59,189 nucleotides of DNA from Ophiocordyceps camponoti-saundersi (nom. inval.) (Eukaryota > Ascomycota > Sordariomycetes > Hypocreales > Ophiocordycipitaceae). The position numbers and the translations under genes are program-made. Below the pieces are notes generated by a model, which did no database searches, was not told the DNA's origin, and saw only the letters and a list, made by a program, of their open reading frames with translations. Location of the stretch: the NCBI GenBank assembly GCA_003339415.1, contig PDHQ01000218.1, forward strand, positions 1-59,189, given 5' to 3'. Below are positions 10,741 to 22,470 of the stretch, one piece after another. The first letter of the stretch is position 1; every line of letters starts with the position of its first letter.

Positions 10741-11748
10741 TTAACTTTTATATATTTTACGAATCCCGCGCTTATAATAACGTAGATACGGACTACTTAT
10801 TCTTATATTATAAGTAAACTCCGCTTTTTTCGTTACCTTATAATAATAGCTTTAAGCCGCGCCCGGAGTAACTTTAGGGGGGAGGGTAATATTATATAAA
10901 TCGATTATAACCGCGAAAATTTTTTACTTAAAATATAGCTTTACTCCGAATTATAATAAACTTAAACTTAAGGGTTTATTATACTTTTTACCTTATTAAA
11001 AGCTAAGGCGAGTATTAGTAAAATTATTTTAGAGGACGCTTTAGTCTCTATATAGGTAATTATCGAATAAGTAGTAAAGTCTAAGAGGGTCCAGGGAGGC
11101 GCCCCCCTTACTTTAACTTTATTAATTAATAATATTTCCTCGGCCGTTACGGCCGCGGTTTCCTCTCTTTTTTATAGCTTTAAGGGGAGCGCCCCCTCTA
11201 GCGCTAACTAGAGTCTAATAGTAGCTAGGGCGGAAACGCTAAAAAGTAAATATAGTAGCTCCGCTTCTAACCCCCTCTCCGAACTTATCTATAGCTTTAT
11301 TATAATAATTAAGCTACTTTTTAAAATTAGCTATTATAAAATTTATTATAAGTTAGTAAAATCTTTATATATTCCTTAATTATATTAATAAAGCTTTAAT
11401 TAAATAGATTATTTAGAATATTATAATTAAGCGTAGAGATTTAATTTATAATAATAATAACGCTTAGGAAAATAAATAGCTATATAAACTCTATATTAAA
11501 CCTAAACTACGCGTACTTTTATTACCGTAGACTCCGCTTCGAAGGAAATATTAGCTTCCTAATTACTTATTATTACTAGACCTATCTAAGGTATAGAGTG
11601 CTAGGTGCGGACCTAGTCCGGCCCTAAGCTAAGGTAATACTTAAAGGGAGGGTTTTACTCCGAGTTCTCTAGTTTTTCCTACTTTTAGAATATATATAAG
11701 ATAGTTCTAAGCTATATTAAGCATACTAGCGTATAAATATTATTATTA
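10741..11748 (+). mobile_element. Non-LTR-like element E4, internally deleted (1,008 bp)
   Basis: Same family as E3 but on the plus strand: the 5' end TTAACTTTTATATATTTTAC is at 10741 and an (ATT)n tail at about 11736-11748. Exact 13-base target duplication TAATATAGTAATC at 10728-10740 and 11749-11761. Relative to E3 about 860 bp are missing: near 11205 the sequence jumps from the part matching 9225 to the part matching 8365. It keeps many GC-rich words (GGCCGCGG, GGGGAGCGCC), so it was mutated less than E1 or E5. Confidence 0.78.
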
Positions 11749-11932
11749 TAATATAGTAATCCCTTATAAGGTATATAAATTTTTTAGCGTTATTTAAAAA
11801 AACTTCCTTTATAATAGTTTTATTATTATTATTTCCTAATAAGGCTTTTACTTTTAAGAATTTATTAAACGCTTTAGATTTCCTTTTTAAAAAAGATATA
11901 TAAAGTTCTCTACTATATATATTAATAAAGGT
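11749..11932 (-). pseudogene. Copia-1 integrase core (decayed)
   Basis: Minus-strand translation of 11765-11930 gives the pattern F-I-N-x-Y-S-R followed by FFKKEI-S-x, the RIP-altered form of the rve integrase segment with the catalytic Asp (normally TFIDDYSR...FLKxKSEAF). The matching N-terminal half is on the other side of hAT-A at 15073. The E4 copy at 10741 separates it from the next pol segment. Confidence 0.72.
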
Positions 11933-12125
11933 TAAGGTTTAAAATTAGTTAGTCTTTAGTTAGTTAGAACTAACTAAAAAAAGTCTAGACTAAAAATACG
12001 TACCTTTTAGTTAGTCTTTAGTTAGTTACTTTAAGGACTTTAGTTAGTCCTTAAGTATAGTAACTTACTAACTAAAGACTAAAGACTAAAAGGACTAAAT
12101 TTTTAGTTAGCTTATATAAGCCGTT
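11933..12125. repeat. Subterminal TTTAGTTAGTC array of hAT-A
   Basis: Direct and inverted TTTAGTTAGTC / GACTAACTAAA words packed behind the left terminal repeat, as in hAT-0 and hAT-B. They are probably transposase binding sites and may fold into hairpins. Confidence 0.65.
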
Positions 12126-13233
12126 TAAATTAGAAAAAAAATACTATTATATAAAGCTTCTTAAGGGCTATATAATATTTTTAAAGTTATCTTTATTAGG
12201 CTATTTATTATAGAGTAATTAATTCTTTAGTTTAACTAGCTTAGATAAATACTTATTTAAAAAAAGAAAGAATTTTATTAAATTTTTATATAAAATAGTA
12301 AAATAAGTTAAAATAAATAGCTACTTATATTTAACTTTATTTTAGTTTTATAATTTTTTTCTTATTTATATAGCTAATATTAGTCTTTTAATTAAATCTT
12401 CTATAAAAATAGCTAAAGTCTTTTAGCTAAAATCTTTTCTTATAATTCTAATAATTAGTAATATTATAAGTAAAAGTTCTATTAATAATAATAAAAAAAT
12501 CTATTATTAGATAATATTATATTTATATTTTTAGGTCCCTTATTAGAGGAGTTTTTTTAAAGAAAATTAATTTTATTACTTTTAGTAAAGATTTATATAA
12601 TAAAAAATATACTAGTAAGGAAAAAAAAGGAAAAAATAGAAAAGAATTAATAACTAGAGATCTAAAAGGCTTATAAAGCTAAAAATAGGTTTATAGGTAG
12701 ATTAGGGCTTATTATATATAATAAAAATTTATTTAAAATTTTATCTTATACTAATTTTTTCTTAATTAAATATTAGCTTTTAAGAAATTTAGTATAAGGT
12801 AGGAAGTTTATAGCTTTTTATCTATACCTTATAAATTATTATATAATAAGAAAAATAAGATTCCTTTTACGGTAAAAATAAGCTTTTTTATATATTAAAA
12901 AAATATTCTTATAAGTATTTATATTAGAAAGATATTAATTCTTAAATTAAATTACTTTTTCTTACTAATATTTTTATATAAATTTAAAGAAAATATATAA
13001 AATAAAATTAAAATTAATAAAAAATATATTAAGGCTAGTAATACTTTTAAAAATTATATATATATTTTATTATTATTTATATAATATTATTTTTTCTTAT
13101 AAATTTATTTTTAAAAACTTTTTATTAAAAATATTACTTTATCTTTAGTATTTTTCTAAAAAGCGGGGAAAATAGCTATAATTATATAAAAAATACTTTT
13201 AAGAGGCGTTTTAGCTAAATAATAAGGTAAAAG

Positions 13234-13443
13234 TATAAAGGATTAGTTTATAACTAATCGTAGCTAGATAGGGGGGATTATAGCGGATATATTTAGGTCT
13301 TCCTAATAGCGCTTAGTTATCGCGCGGGGTATATAGCTAGCTTAGGAAGGGGGCTTCTCTCCCTTCTCCTTCCTCTTTTCGATAGCTTTAATTATAACTT
13401 TATTTTAGCTTACTTCTATAATTACTTTAGTAAGACCTTTATA
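13234..13443 (+). repeat. TRIM-A 5' LTR
   Basis: 210 bp. Contains ATTAGTTTATAACTAAT, an imperfect palindrome shared by all copies, and a polypyrimidine stretch (CTTCTCTCCCTTCTCCTTCC). Confidence 0.9.
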
Positions 13444-14799
13444 TTAATTAAAGCTCCTTTTACTGCTAACCGAACGTAAAAATAAGATCTTAATATAGAA
13501 CGCTATTAAATTTTACTTATATTAAAGCCGCTCTTAGCTTATTCTAGCCTAAACTCTTAGCTAGCTACTATATATACTAAATTTACTATTAACGGAGCTA
13601 CGATTAGGGAGCCTAAGTTCTAATTTTACTATATTTTTTCTTATTTTAGCACCTTTTAGTAGATATTTCTTCCGTATATTATTATAGCTATAGATTTTTC
13701 TTACTAGCTTAAAGCCTTTTTAGCATACGTCTCCGAGCTTTTTAAAAAGAGTTATAAGGAGCGCTAAGTAGGTTTTTCCTTAGTTAGGATATATTAGGGG
13801 CTATTAGAGCCCCTTAGAGAATATATTATAAAGTAAGAGTTTTCCCTTTTCGAAGCTAAGCTATTATATTAGTTTAACTACGCTAAGATTATTCTACTCT
13901 TATCCGGATTACGTAAAAAGTTATAAGAGCGCTTAGATTATAAAAACTAGCTAATAATATATATAGCCTTCGCTAGCTTTCTCTAAGGCTTTAATAAAGT
14001 ATTTAGTTTTAAGAATATTCCTAACGCGCTAGTTAATTTGCCGCCCCCTTTTTTTACTAACCTAATAGATATTACGTTTATATAATCTTATTCTAGCACT
14101 ACTAAGTGCTAGCGTTATTATTAGTATAATTAGATTAGTTATTTTAAGCGTAACTATCTAAAGCTTCGTAAGTAAATAAGAATATTAAAGTTAGGGCTTT
14201 TTATAAGCGGAGCGGGGTAGTTAAAGGTAGATTTAAAGTATTTTAATTAAAGGGATAATAAGTAAGGAGGGATAAGTATATATTAGATATTATAGCTTAG
14301 GTAATTTCTAGCCTTATTATATTACCTTATATAAGGATAGTTTACGCGTAGCTTAAGCATATAGATTTATTAGTAAGTATATATTATAATTATATTACGC
14401 CCTAGCTTATAAACTAGCGCTAGTGGTATATAGTAATAAGTATATAGCTAGCTTTACTATTTACTATAATCGGGTTATTCTCTAAGCTTCCTATAACTAG
14501 TATAGTATTACTTAGTCCTATATACTAGCTATATAAATAAGTTTTTACTACTAATATACGAGTTTATTAATTCTTACCTTAAGCGGTATTACGATTTTAA
14601 GCTTATTAGAATTTTCCTTATAGGGATTAGGGTTTAATTCCCTAAGCTATAAGGGAGCTTTTCCGCCCTCTTATCCTTATCTTTACGGAGGCTATTAAGC
14701 TATTAGCTAGGGACTATATAGAGTATCTTATTAGCGTAATAGTACGTAACTTTTCCGTCCTACGCTCCTACCTCCTTAGCTAGCTTAAGAAAGGGGCTA

Positions 14800-15009
14800 T
14801 ATAAGGGATTAGTTTATAACTAATCGTAGCTAGATAAGGGGGATTATAGTAGATATATTTAGGTCTTCCTAATAGCGTTTAGTTATTATATAAGGTATAT
14901 AGCTAGCTTAGGAAGGGGGCTTCTCTCCCTTCTCCTTCCTCTTTTCGATAGCTTTAATTATAACTTTACTTTAGCTTACTTTTATAGTCGCCTTAGTAAG
15001 ACCTTTATA
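14800..15009 (+). repeat. TRIM-A 3' LTR
   Basis: 210 bp, the direct repeat of 13234-13443. Differences are mostly C/T and G/A. Confidence 0.9.
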
Positions 15010-15072
15010 AAAAGTACTAAGAAAGTAATTAGGGCTAAAAGCTAAAAAGTTACTAACTAATTTTAAATCTTA

Positions 15073-15790
15073 ATAAAGTTAATAAAATACCTATATTTAT
15101 TATATATAAGAGAGCTTATAAGTCCTTAGATATTTATAATTATTTTATTAAAGTATTTATAGTTTCTTTTATAAGCTTGCTTATTTATTTTATTTATAGC
15201 TTTTACTTTTATATAAATTTTATAATTTATTATTTTATTTTTATTTTCTTTATTAATAATAGCTTTATTATAATATTTTTATATTATTTTAATTAAAGAA
15301 CGTAAAGATAAGTGCCCTAGCAGAAAATACTAAAAGTATATATTTATTTTTTCCTTTTTATTCTTTAACTATATAGTATTATTTATAAAATTATCTTTAT
15401 TAAGTCTTATAAATTTAACCTTCTTTCCTTTTTATATAAAAGAGGTAAATAATAAAGGCCTCCCTTAGTTATAGCTATTACTATAAGCTTATTTTTAAGG
15501 TTATATAAAAAGAGTATATTATTACTTATAATAGTAATTATTTTCTTTAAGTAAGACTAGCTTATTATATTAACGCTTAATTTAGGTATAAAAAGATAGT
15601 CTTTTAATATAAACTTATTATCTAAGTTAGGGAATTTAAATACTAAGTCTCTAAATTTATAAACTTTAATATAAGATACCTTACCCTAGTTAACTCTAGT
15701 ATTTATATCTTTATAATTAGATAAGAAATTCTTATCTGCTATTATATACTTTATAGCGCTAATATTATATATAAAATATATATATTTTTT
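15073..15790 (-). pseudogene. Copia-1 protease, pre-integrase and integrase start
   Basis: Minus strand. Near 15755-15775 the frame reads N-I-S-A-I-K-x-I-I-A-D-K, the RIP form of the Copia protease D(S/T)GA-x-KHI-x-AD-K motif. It is followed (about 15440-15640) by LKDYLFIPKLSVNIIS and, later, GGLYYL, the classic GAG-pre-integrase signature (L-x-x-VLYVP-L-x-NLLS ... GLY-L). The region next to 15073 reads into the integrase core that continues at 11932 beyond hAT-A. The order protease - pre-integrase - integrase - RT - RNase H on one strand is the Ty1/Copia order. Confidence 0.82.
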
Positions 15791-17036
15791 ATTATCTAAA
15801 AAGCTATTTATATATAAGAATTATATTCTTAGTAGTATTTGCTATATAGCGTTATAAGAAGTCTTTAAAGCTTTTATAAAATTATTAGAGTTATTTATAG
15901 CGTTTTTAATTATATTATAGTATACCTTAGCTTCTAATTCTTCTTCTTCTTTAGCTTTAGAGTTTGTTTTTACTACCTTTCCGAGCGTAAGGGCTAAAGG
16001 AATATTTATTTCTATAAGTGCAGTATTTATATCTATTATTATAAATATTTTCCTCGGCTTATCTGCTTCTACAAGCTTTATATCTTAAAAGCTAAAGGTT
16101 TTATAGCTTTTCTATAAAGGCTTCTTTAAGGGCTTTTTTATTACCTTATTTTCCCTTAGCTTAAAGCCTTTAGGGGCCTTTTCCGGGTAAAGAAAATAGT
16201 AGTCCTTATCGAAGTGCCTAGGGAGCTTATAGTAAGCATTTTTAAAAGCCTTTTTTTGCTTTTCCTAAAGCTTTTTCGAAGCTATAAAAGCCTAAGCTTC
16301 TTCCTCTAAGTTATTAAACTTATAGCGTTTAGCCTTGTTTAATATATTAGGAAATAACTTACCTAAGTTATAAGACTCTTAATTATTATATAGGTTCTAT
16401 ATTATATACCTTATAAACCCCTAAGAGGTTATTTAAAACCTATATTATAAGAACTATTTCTAAAATTATAATATCCCTTACTTTAAGCTCTTTCTAAATA
16501 GCTTTCGTACGATTTAGGTAGTCTTTTATATTATAGGGCGTTGCCTTACTTATTTCTAATAGTTTTTAAATTAAAAGGAAATTACTAGTAAAAGAAACGG
16601 GGTTATAAAATTCCTTAAGCTTATTCTAAGCTTTTATTATAAAGCGTAGGTATATTATTTAAGTAAGGTGCCTATCTTTAAGCTAAAGCCTTATAAGGGC
16701 TAAAGCCTCTTTTATTTTATTATAAGCTATAGTGCCTAGAGCCCCCTAAAGCTTCTCCCTAATTAAAAGAGAGTCTATTCCTAAAGCTTAATATATATAG
16801 TTAGCTAAGCTTAAAAGCTTAGCAAAAAGGTATTTTTTAGCGTTGCTTATAATTAGTTAATAAGGGAAATTTTTTTAAGAAAAAGTAAGTCTTATAGCTA
16901 ATAAGCGCTAAAGAAGAGGATTTGAAAGAGGTAATTTAAAATATAAAAATCTAAGTAAAAGGGGGTGTAAAAAGGATTAAAAAGTAAAGGTATCCTAAGT
17001 TAGTAAGCTAAACCTAGGCTTATAACCTTAAAAGGT
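15791..17036 (-). pseudogene. Copia-1 gag region and leader (decayed)
   Basis: Lies between the protease motif and the 5' LTR, so by position it is Copia gag plus the leader with the primer-binding site. No zinc knuckle can be read with confidence. The sequence keeps more C and G words (GCCTTTAGGGGCCTTTTCC near 16160) than the pol part. Confidence 0.5.
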
Positions 17037-17539
17037 TATATATAATAGAGAAAAATAATAACAAATTAGGAGGAAATATTACGTAATAGAGCGAGAAGAG
17101 AGGTATTTTATAATAGTTAGATTAAGGAAAAAAGTAAAGAAATAAAAGTAAGAGAGGTGATTAAATTATAAGTGTAAGATAATAATACTAATAAAGTAAG
17201 TTAGAAAACCCTCCTTCTTTTATAGATAATTTCTTAGTAACAAAAGTACTTTCTAAGATACTTTAAAGTTTTTAGCTATAATACTCTAACATAGCTATAA
17301 GACCTTTCTGCCTCTTTATTTATAAGTATTTTTCTTCTTTTATTATTTAACTTAAAAGATCGAGGTTCTATATTAAGAGTTATATATAATATATATAATC
17401 GAGGCTATATAAGCGCTTAGGCCCGCGTACGCTTAAGCCTTATAAGCGCTATAAGTGAGACCTTATAAGTACTATAAGATAAGTGCTATAAGGCCTATAT
17501 AATAAGCGTTATAAAGTATAAATATATACTATAGTAAGC
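17037..17539 (-). mobile_element. Copia-1 5' LTR, truncated
   Basis: Aligns with 2368-2761 plus 5869-5981 of the 3' LTR and preserves the uninterrupted GTAC site (17421-17439). It stops at AGTAAGC, about 226 bp before the expected outer end, and continues directly with E1 sequence from which about 400 bp are also missing. One deletion across the LTR/E1 junction explains both losses. Confidence 0.8.
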
Positions 17540-18207
17540 AATATTAAAAATCTTTATTTATATTATTATATTTTTATTATAAATTTAATTTATATATATT
17601 ATACTATTAATAATACTAAATTTTTGAATAATATCTTTTCGCATATAGTTATATTATTAAAACCTTATTTAAAAACTTAATATTTTTCTAAAAAGCTTCT
17701 TTATTATTTTATTATAAAGCTTACGCTAGTATTTTTTTAAAATAAAAATATAACCTTTACTAATTAAATATATCTTTTCTTTAAAAATAATATAAAGCTA
17801 TATTAAATTAAACTAAAGCTTATAAATAATATCTTAGAATATTATTATAATATTACTACTAAGTTATTTCCTTATTATAAAAGCTTAGCTTTATTTATAA
17901 AGTTTATAATTAATATTTATTATAATTATTTTAAAGCTTTAAATTTAAAATAAAGTAGCGATAAAGTTAAAATAAATTATAAATTATTACTTATATTATT
18001 TAGAAACTTATTTTTTAATAATCTTCTTTAACATTTTAGCTATAATTATAGCTTATATTAAAAGAGTTTTACTCTTTTCGAAGCTATAAAAAAAAGGAAA
18101 TTATAGTTATAATAGCTAAGGAAATATTACTAACTAATAAAGTTAAAGTAAGGGGGGCGCCTCCCTAAACTTTTTTAAACTTTATTACTTATTTTATAAT
18201 TACTTAA
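17540..18207 (-). mobile_element. Non-LTR-like element E1, fragment 2
   Basis: Aligns with E3 from about 8690 to 9370 (for example the block AAGCTATAAAAAAAAGGAAA followed by GTTAAAGTAAGGGGGGCGCC). It ends at ATTACTTAA, where F3 is inserted; E1 resumes at 41610. It is heavily mutated compared with E3 and E4. Confidence 0.75.
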
Positions 18208-18457
18208 TATAAGGGATTTAGGCTACGCTTAAATAGCTAAGCTACGTAAGAGGTGCTTAGTTAAGTCCGCGCGTATAATAAGCGTGGGGTATATATAAGT
18301 ATATACGATTAGTTAGCGCCGCGCGCGGGATAAGCGCGGGCTATATATAAACTATAATTCTAAGTATATATACTATATATACCTTAAAACCTCTTAAGTT
18401 ATTTTATATTAATAAAATTAGCTTTTTATAAATATTAAAAAGTATAAGACTTTTATA
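18208..18457 (+). repeat. F3 5' LTR
   Basis: 250 bp, direct repeat of 41360-41609. Contains GTAATAAGCG-type and GCGCGGG words (18270-18345). Its first 60 bases resemble the reverse complement of the solo LTR at 22285-22470. Confidence 0.87.
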
Positions 18458-20372
18458 ATAAAATAACTTTAACTATAAATAACTTTAATATTTATTAAGC
18501 TATTATCGCTTAGCTTTTAAAGTAATAAGCTATTATTACGGAGCTTTAAAGCTTTATATACTAATAGTATTAATTTATATAGCTTTTTAAGTAATAATAG
18601 TCGCGACCCCGCTATAAGCTGCTACCTTTTAGCTTACTATTTAATAGCGATAAGGACCTTTTTTTAGCATAGCGCTCCCTTATATCTTATAAGCTATAAG
18701 CGGACTAGGCTTTTATTAATACTACTTATAACTAATAAGTATTTCTATATTAATATTTATTTATTATAATTTAAGCTAAGGTAGCTTTATTTTTTAAGTA
18801 AAGTGTTAAATATAAGTATAACCTTAATTACTTCCTAAGTTCCCTTAATATTATATTTACTAACTTATACTAGCGCTAAATAGCTATAATAAAGCTTAAA
18901 TATTTTATATAAGGCGCTTCTAAGTCTTTCTCTAACTTCTTTATTCGCTTTAAAGCTAAGCTTATTTTAGTAAATAATACTAAATAAGCTAATAAAATTA
19001 AAATTATACGCTTTTATTATATTTTTACCTTAGCCCTTTACTAATATTATATAAAGTATAATATTCCCTTAATAAAGTATATTATCGCTATTATTAGGAT
19101 CCGCGCTATTACCGTAAATATTAAGTTATTTTACCTTAAAAATAAAAGCTAGATACCCTTACCTTTTACTTCTAAGCTATTTTAAAATACCCTAATAACT
19201 AATATATATTAAACTAGTATTTAGCCGCGCTTTAATAAATATAATAATCCCTCTTCTTAAGGCTAGAATAGCTATAATAATAAGATTTATTATTAAGCGA
19301 CTAAGGCTAGTAATAATAAGATTATAAAGCGGCGCGCTAAGGGCCGCTACTTTTATTATAGCGGTATTAGCTATTTCTCGCGTAAGTATAAGCTTAATCC
19401 TCCTTTACTAGCCTTTTTAGTCCGCTTCGTAAATACTATAAAGGAGGAGGATAACCTTACTTTAGATTAAGGAAATAAATCCCTCCTATATTAAGTCTCC
19501 TATAAGGGGAGGACTCTTATAATAATATTATTTATAAAATACTAAATAACTATTTTATAAATATTAGTTAGAATATAAATTTACCTTTCTTTCTTTTTCT
19601 TATATTTATAAATTTTACTTTTTTTATTATTATATAAGCAGATAGTAGCTATAATTATTATACTATTATAAGCGAATCTTTTATATAGCGCTATTAGCTT
19701 AAGTAAATTCCCCTTTCTTATTTATAAGTAATTTATATTATTTTATAAATATGCTATTAGTAGCGTATATATTTTAAGCTATATTTATTTATTCGCTACC
19801 TTATTTATTTTATAGCTAATATTAATAGCTAGTAATTACTTATAATAATATATATAATTCTAAGCCTTACTTAAAACTTAATTTTTAGCTTACTTTAGAT
19901 AGCGCGTAATAATATTTCGCTATATCTTAGTAAGCGGGAAGTTATAATTTACTTTACTAGTAAATTAATTATTTTATACTCCGAATTTTAGTAAGTTACT
20001 TACCTTATTATAGCTATCTTTAGCTTTATTTTTATAGCCCTTATATACCGCGAATCTTAATAGCGTATTAGTTATTAATTCCTTATTATTAGCTTATAAG
20101 ATATCTCTCGCATTTTATATATTAAAACCTTTACTTTAATTATAAGCCCTTTTTTACTTTTTAAAGTATTAGATTTTACTAACCTTTTTAATAAGGAGAA
20201 AGTAAGTATATTGCCCCCTTATTATAATAATTATAATTACTATATTTAACTTTACTAGGAACTTAATAGTTTTTTACCCCCTTTACTTTAAGGCTTATTT
20301 TATAATATACCTCGCGAGTATCTCCGTAAAGTTTAGAAATAAATTACTAACTTAATAAATAATTAATAGATC
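18458..20372 (+). pseudogene. F3 leader, gag and protease region (decayed)
   Basis: Between the 5' LTR and the RT domain, so by Gypsy gene order this holds the primer site, gag and protease. The first 1.2 kb also survive in F1 (678-1886) and the next 230 bp at 41934-41991, 43642-43866 and 45751-45925. I cannot read a zinc knuckle or the protease Asp motif. Confidence 0.5.
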
Positions 20373-21570
20373 CGCGCTAGCTTATTATCCGCGGCCGCCC
20401 TTATCTTACTTATAAAAAAGCTAAAAAGTAAGTAGCGCTTTTATATTAATTATTACGCTTTAAATAAAATAATAAAGTAAAATTATTATCCCCTTTTACT
20501 TATTAAGGAGACGCTTTATAGCTTTTTTAATATTTATTAGTTTATAAAATTTAATATTTATACTACTTTTTATAAGCTTAATATTATAAAAAGCGAGGAA
20601 TTTTTTATAGCTTTCTATACTTAGTTTAGTTTATTTAAATACCTTATTTACCTTTTTAGCTTTATAAGTACGCTTATTATATTTTAGCGTTATATTAATA
20701 TTACTCTTAGCGATTTTTTAAAAAACTTTATTATAATATATTTAGATAATATCTTTATTTATTTAAAAAGTTCCTATTCTAATTATTAGCGTAAAATACG
20801 CGTTATATTTTTATATCTTTATTAAGCTAAGCTTTTCCTTAACTTTAATAAATATAACTTTACTATTTATAAAGTTAAGTACTTAAAGTTTATTATTTAT
20901 ATTAGTAAAAAAATATAGCTAGACTTTACTAAAGTTTTTACGATTTTAAAATAAAAGGCGCTAACTTCTATCTAAGGTATATATAGTTTTCTTAAGTTTA
21001 TAAACTTTTATTATAACTTTATACTTTATTTTTTAAACTTTATAGCCCCCTTAGTTAAGCTTATAAAACGCGGCGCGCTTTTCTATTAAACTAATAAATA
21101 TTAACTTATTTTTAATACGCTTAAGTCTGCGTTTATCTTTACCCTAATCTTTACTTAGTAAGATTTAAATTATAATATTATTATTAAAGCTAATTATTTT
21201 AGTAACGTAATTAGCGGGTACCTTTCTTAATTTAGCTTAAACTATATCTTCTAACTTATTATATATTATTTTAAGAAACTTTTACTTATAAAATAAAACT
21301 ATATAATTTATAATAAAAAACTTCTTATTATTATTTCTTATTTTAAAGCGTAATTTACTAAGTTATATAAAATTACTTAGCTATTTTTTATTTTTATAAA
21401 TTATAAGGCTTTAAAATATTTTACTACGCCTAAGGCTATAATAAAATATTAGGCATATTAAGCTAAAATACTTACCCTTTTTAACTTCCGCCTTTAATAC
21501 TATCTTATCGTATAAGCGTCGCAGCTCGATACGCTCTCCTAATAAGAATAAAATCGCCGTAAGATAAAAA
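20373..21570 (+). pseudogene. F3 pol: Gypsy reverse transcriptase and RNase H
   Basis: Plus-strand frame from 20373: ILLIKK, then INYYALNKI (from VDYRALNKI), YYPLLLIKETL (from RYPLPLIxETL), KLNI (from KLDx), AFYT-F-LFKYL (from AFRTRFGLFEYL), RYINITLSDFL and IIYLDNIFIYLK around 20730-20765 (catalytic YLDDI with one Asp codon G-to-A). The run continues through the region that normally carries the FLGF...I motif (KYLKFII) and RNase H. This is unmistakable Ty3/Gypsy RT with only RIP-type damage. Stops are TAA/TAG at expected Gln and Trp positions. Confidence 0.9.
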
Positions 21571-22284
21571 AGCGCTTTAGTTAGATTATATAGCTTATAT
21601 CTATTTACTTTTTCAAGTTATAGCTAGTTTAATCTAGCCCGGCCTTATCTTAGTTTCTTATAGCTATACTTTTAACTTAAAATACCCCGGCCCCTTTTTA
21701 TAATAAGACTTTATAAGACTTTTAGTTAAAGGCTCTTTATACTTATTCCCTTTATTATATATATTACTAAGTAAGTAAGTTAAGCGCTTAGAAGTTTCCG
21801 CTAAAAGTAAGTACTTATAAATAAGTTATAAACTATTCTATCTTTACTTATAAATAGCTATAATTCTAAGTCCGTCTCTAAGTTTCTAAATAGGAACTTT
21901 TAATTTTTATACTTATTTAATAAACTTATAATTCTTTTATAATAAAATACTTTAATAAGAATATTATTTTTATATTTTTTTAATATAAGTTTTATTAAAA
22001 TAATATATTTATAAATATAATATATTTTATTTAGAATTATTATTATTATAAAGATTATTTTAATTATTAGCGCTATTAAGGGTTACTTTAGCCGCTACCT
22101 TCTTTTAAATAGTTTTAAATAACCTTCTTTATAAACTTTATAACTAAGCTACCCGCTACTTTAAAGTCCTAGCTTTATTTTTTAATACTTATTATAAATC
22201 GCTTATTAAAATATATTTAGCTTAAAGTTATAATATCTATAAATATTAAGTAATATATTAAGCGCTTTATCTAATACTAATAGC
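21571..22284 (+). pseudogene. F3 integrase, first half
   Basis: Around 22100-22215 the plus-strand frame reads PLPSFK, then FFINFITKLPAT, then ILIINRLLKYI, the RIP form of the Gypsy integrase core (PLPxP...SMDFITxLPxS...ILVVVDRLTKYAHF), with the catalytic Asp codon changed to Asn. The core is split at ATAGC by the solo LTR and continues at 22471. The preceding zinc-finger part (21571-22050) is not legible. Confidence 0.78.
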
Positions 22285-22470
22285 TGTAAGGGTTCGGCCT
22301 CCGGGCTGTCTGCGAGGAGGTGACTCTATTGTTTAGAACGACTGTGAAGAGCTATATAAAAGGGGTCGTGACGCCTAATAGGGGTAGGCGATCCGCGCGC
22401 GCGTCGCGCGCGGATATAACTAATCACCCCACGTGACTCAGTCATTCGGGCATAGCCCGAATCCCTCACA
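22285..22470 (-). mobile_element. Solo LTR spared by RIP (186 bp)
   Basis: Begins TGTAAGGGTTCGG and ends CCGAATCCCTCACA, a perfect TG...CA LTR with inverted tips, flanked by ATAGC on both sides (22280-22284, 22471-22475). It keeps TG, CA and a CG-rich palindrome (22392-22412), unlike everything around it. Read on the minus strand, its first 45 bases match the start of the F3 LTRs (GGGATTCGGGCTA-GCCCGAAT), so it belongs to a related but different Gypsy family; the middle does not match. As a short single LTR it is below the length RIP usually detects, or it inserted after RIP acted. Confidence 0.9.
22349..22440 (-). promoter_or_regulatory. LTR promoter-like elements: CACGTG, TGACTCA, TATA
   Basis: An E-box CACGTG (22430-22435) overlaps TGACTCA (22434-22440), the binding site of Gcn4/AP-1-type bZIP factors. 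On the minus strand these lie about 70 bases upstream of TTTATATAG (about 22352-22360), a TATA-like box. This order fits a promoter reading in the LTR direction. Factor binding is inference from the motifs. Confidence 0.45.

Larger units (their letters stand above)
13234..15009 (+). mobile_element. Short LTR retrotransposon TRIM-A (1,776 bp)
   Basis: Two 210-bp LTRs (13234-13443 and 14800-15009) start TATAA(A/G)GG and end CCTTTATA, the RIP forms of TG...CA. Exact 5-bp target duplication AAAAG (13229-13233 and 15010-15014). A polypurine tract AAGAAAGGGGC precedes the 3' LTR, and a conserved TTAATTAAAGCT follows the 5' LTR at the primer-site position. The 1,356-bp interior has no RT or integrase motif, so this is a TRIM-like non-autonomous element. 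Three further copies with the same structure are in this window. Orientation is plus, from the polypurine tract. Confidence 0.9.
11933..15072. mobile_element. hAT-like element hAT-A (carries TRIM-A)
   Basis: Terminal inverted repeats TAAGGTTTAAAATTAG (11933) and CTAATTTTAAATCTTA (to 15072). The 8-base flanks are ATAAAGGT (11925-11932) and ATAAAGTT (15073-15080), one mismatch; the uninterrupted Copia integrase frame confirms the site. An 8-bp duplication is typical of the hAT superfamily. Net length without TRIM-A is about 1.36 kb, and no transposase motif is legible, so it is a non-autonomous or MITE-like copy. Its interior aligns in inverted orientation with hAT-B. The right subterminal array is nearly absent here. 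Confidence 0.8.

Noticed and set aside
22391..22412. Replication origin at the CG-rich palindrome
   Set aside because: It lies wholly inside the solo LTR and is better explained as LTR secondary structure.
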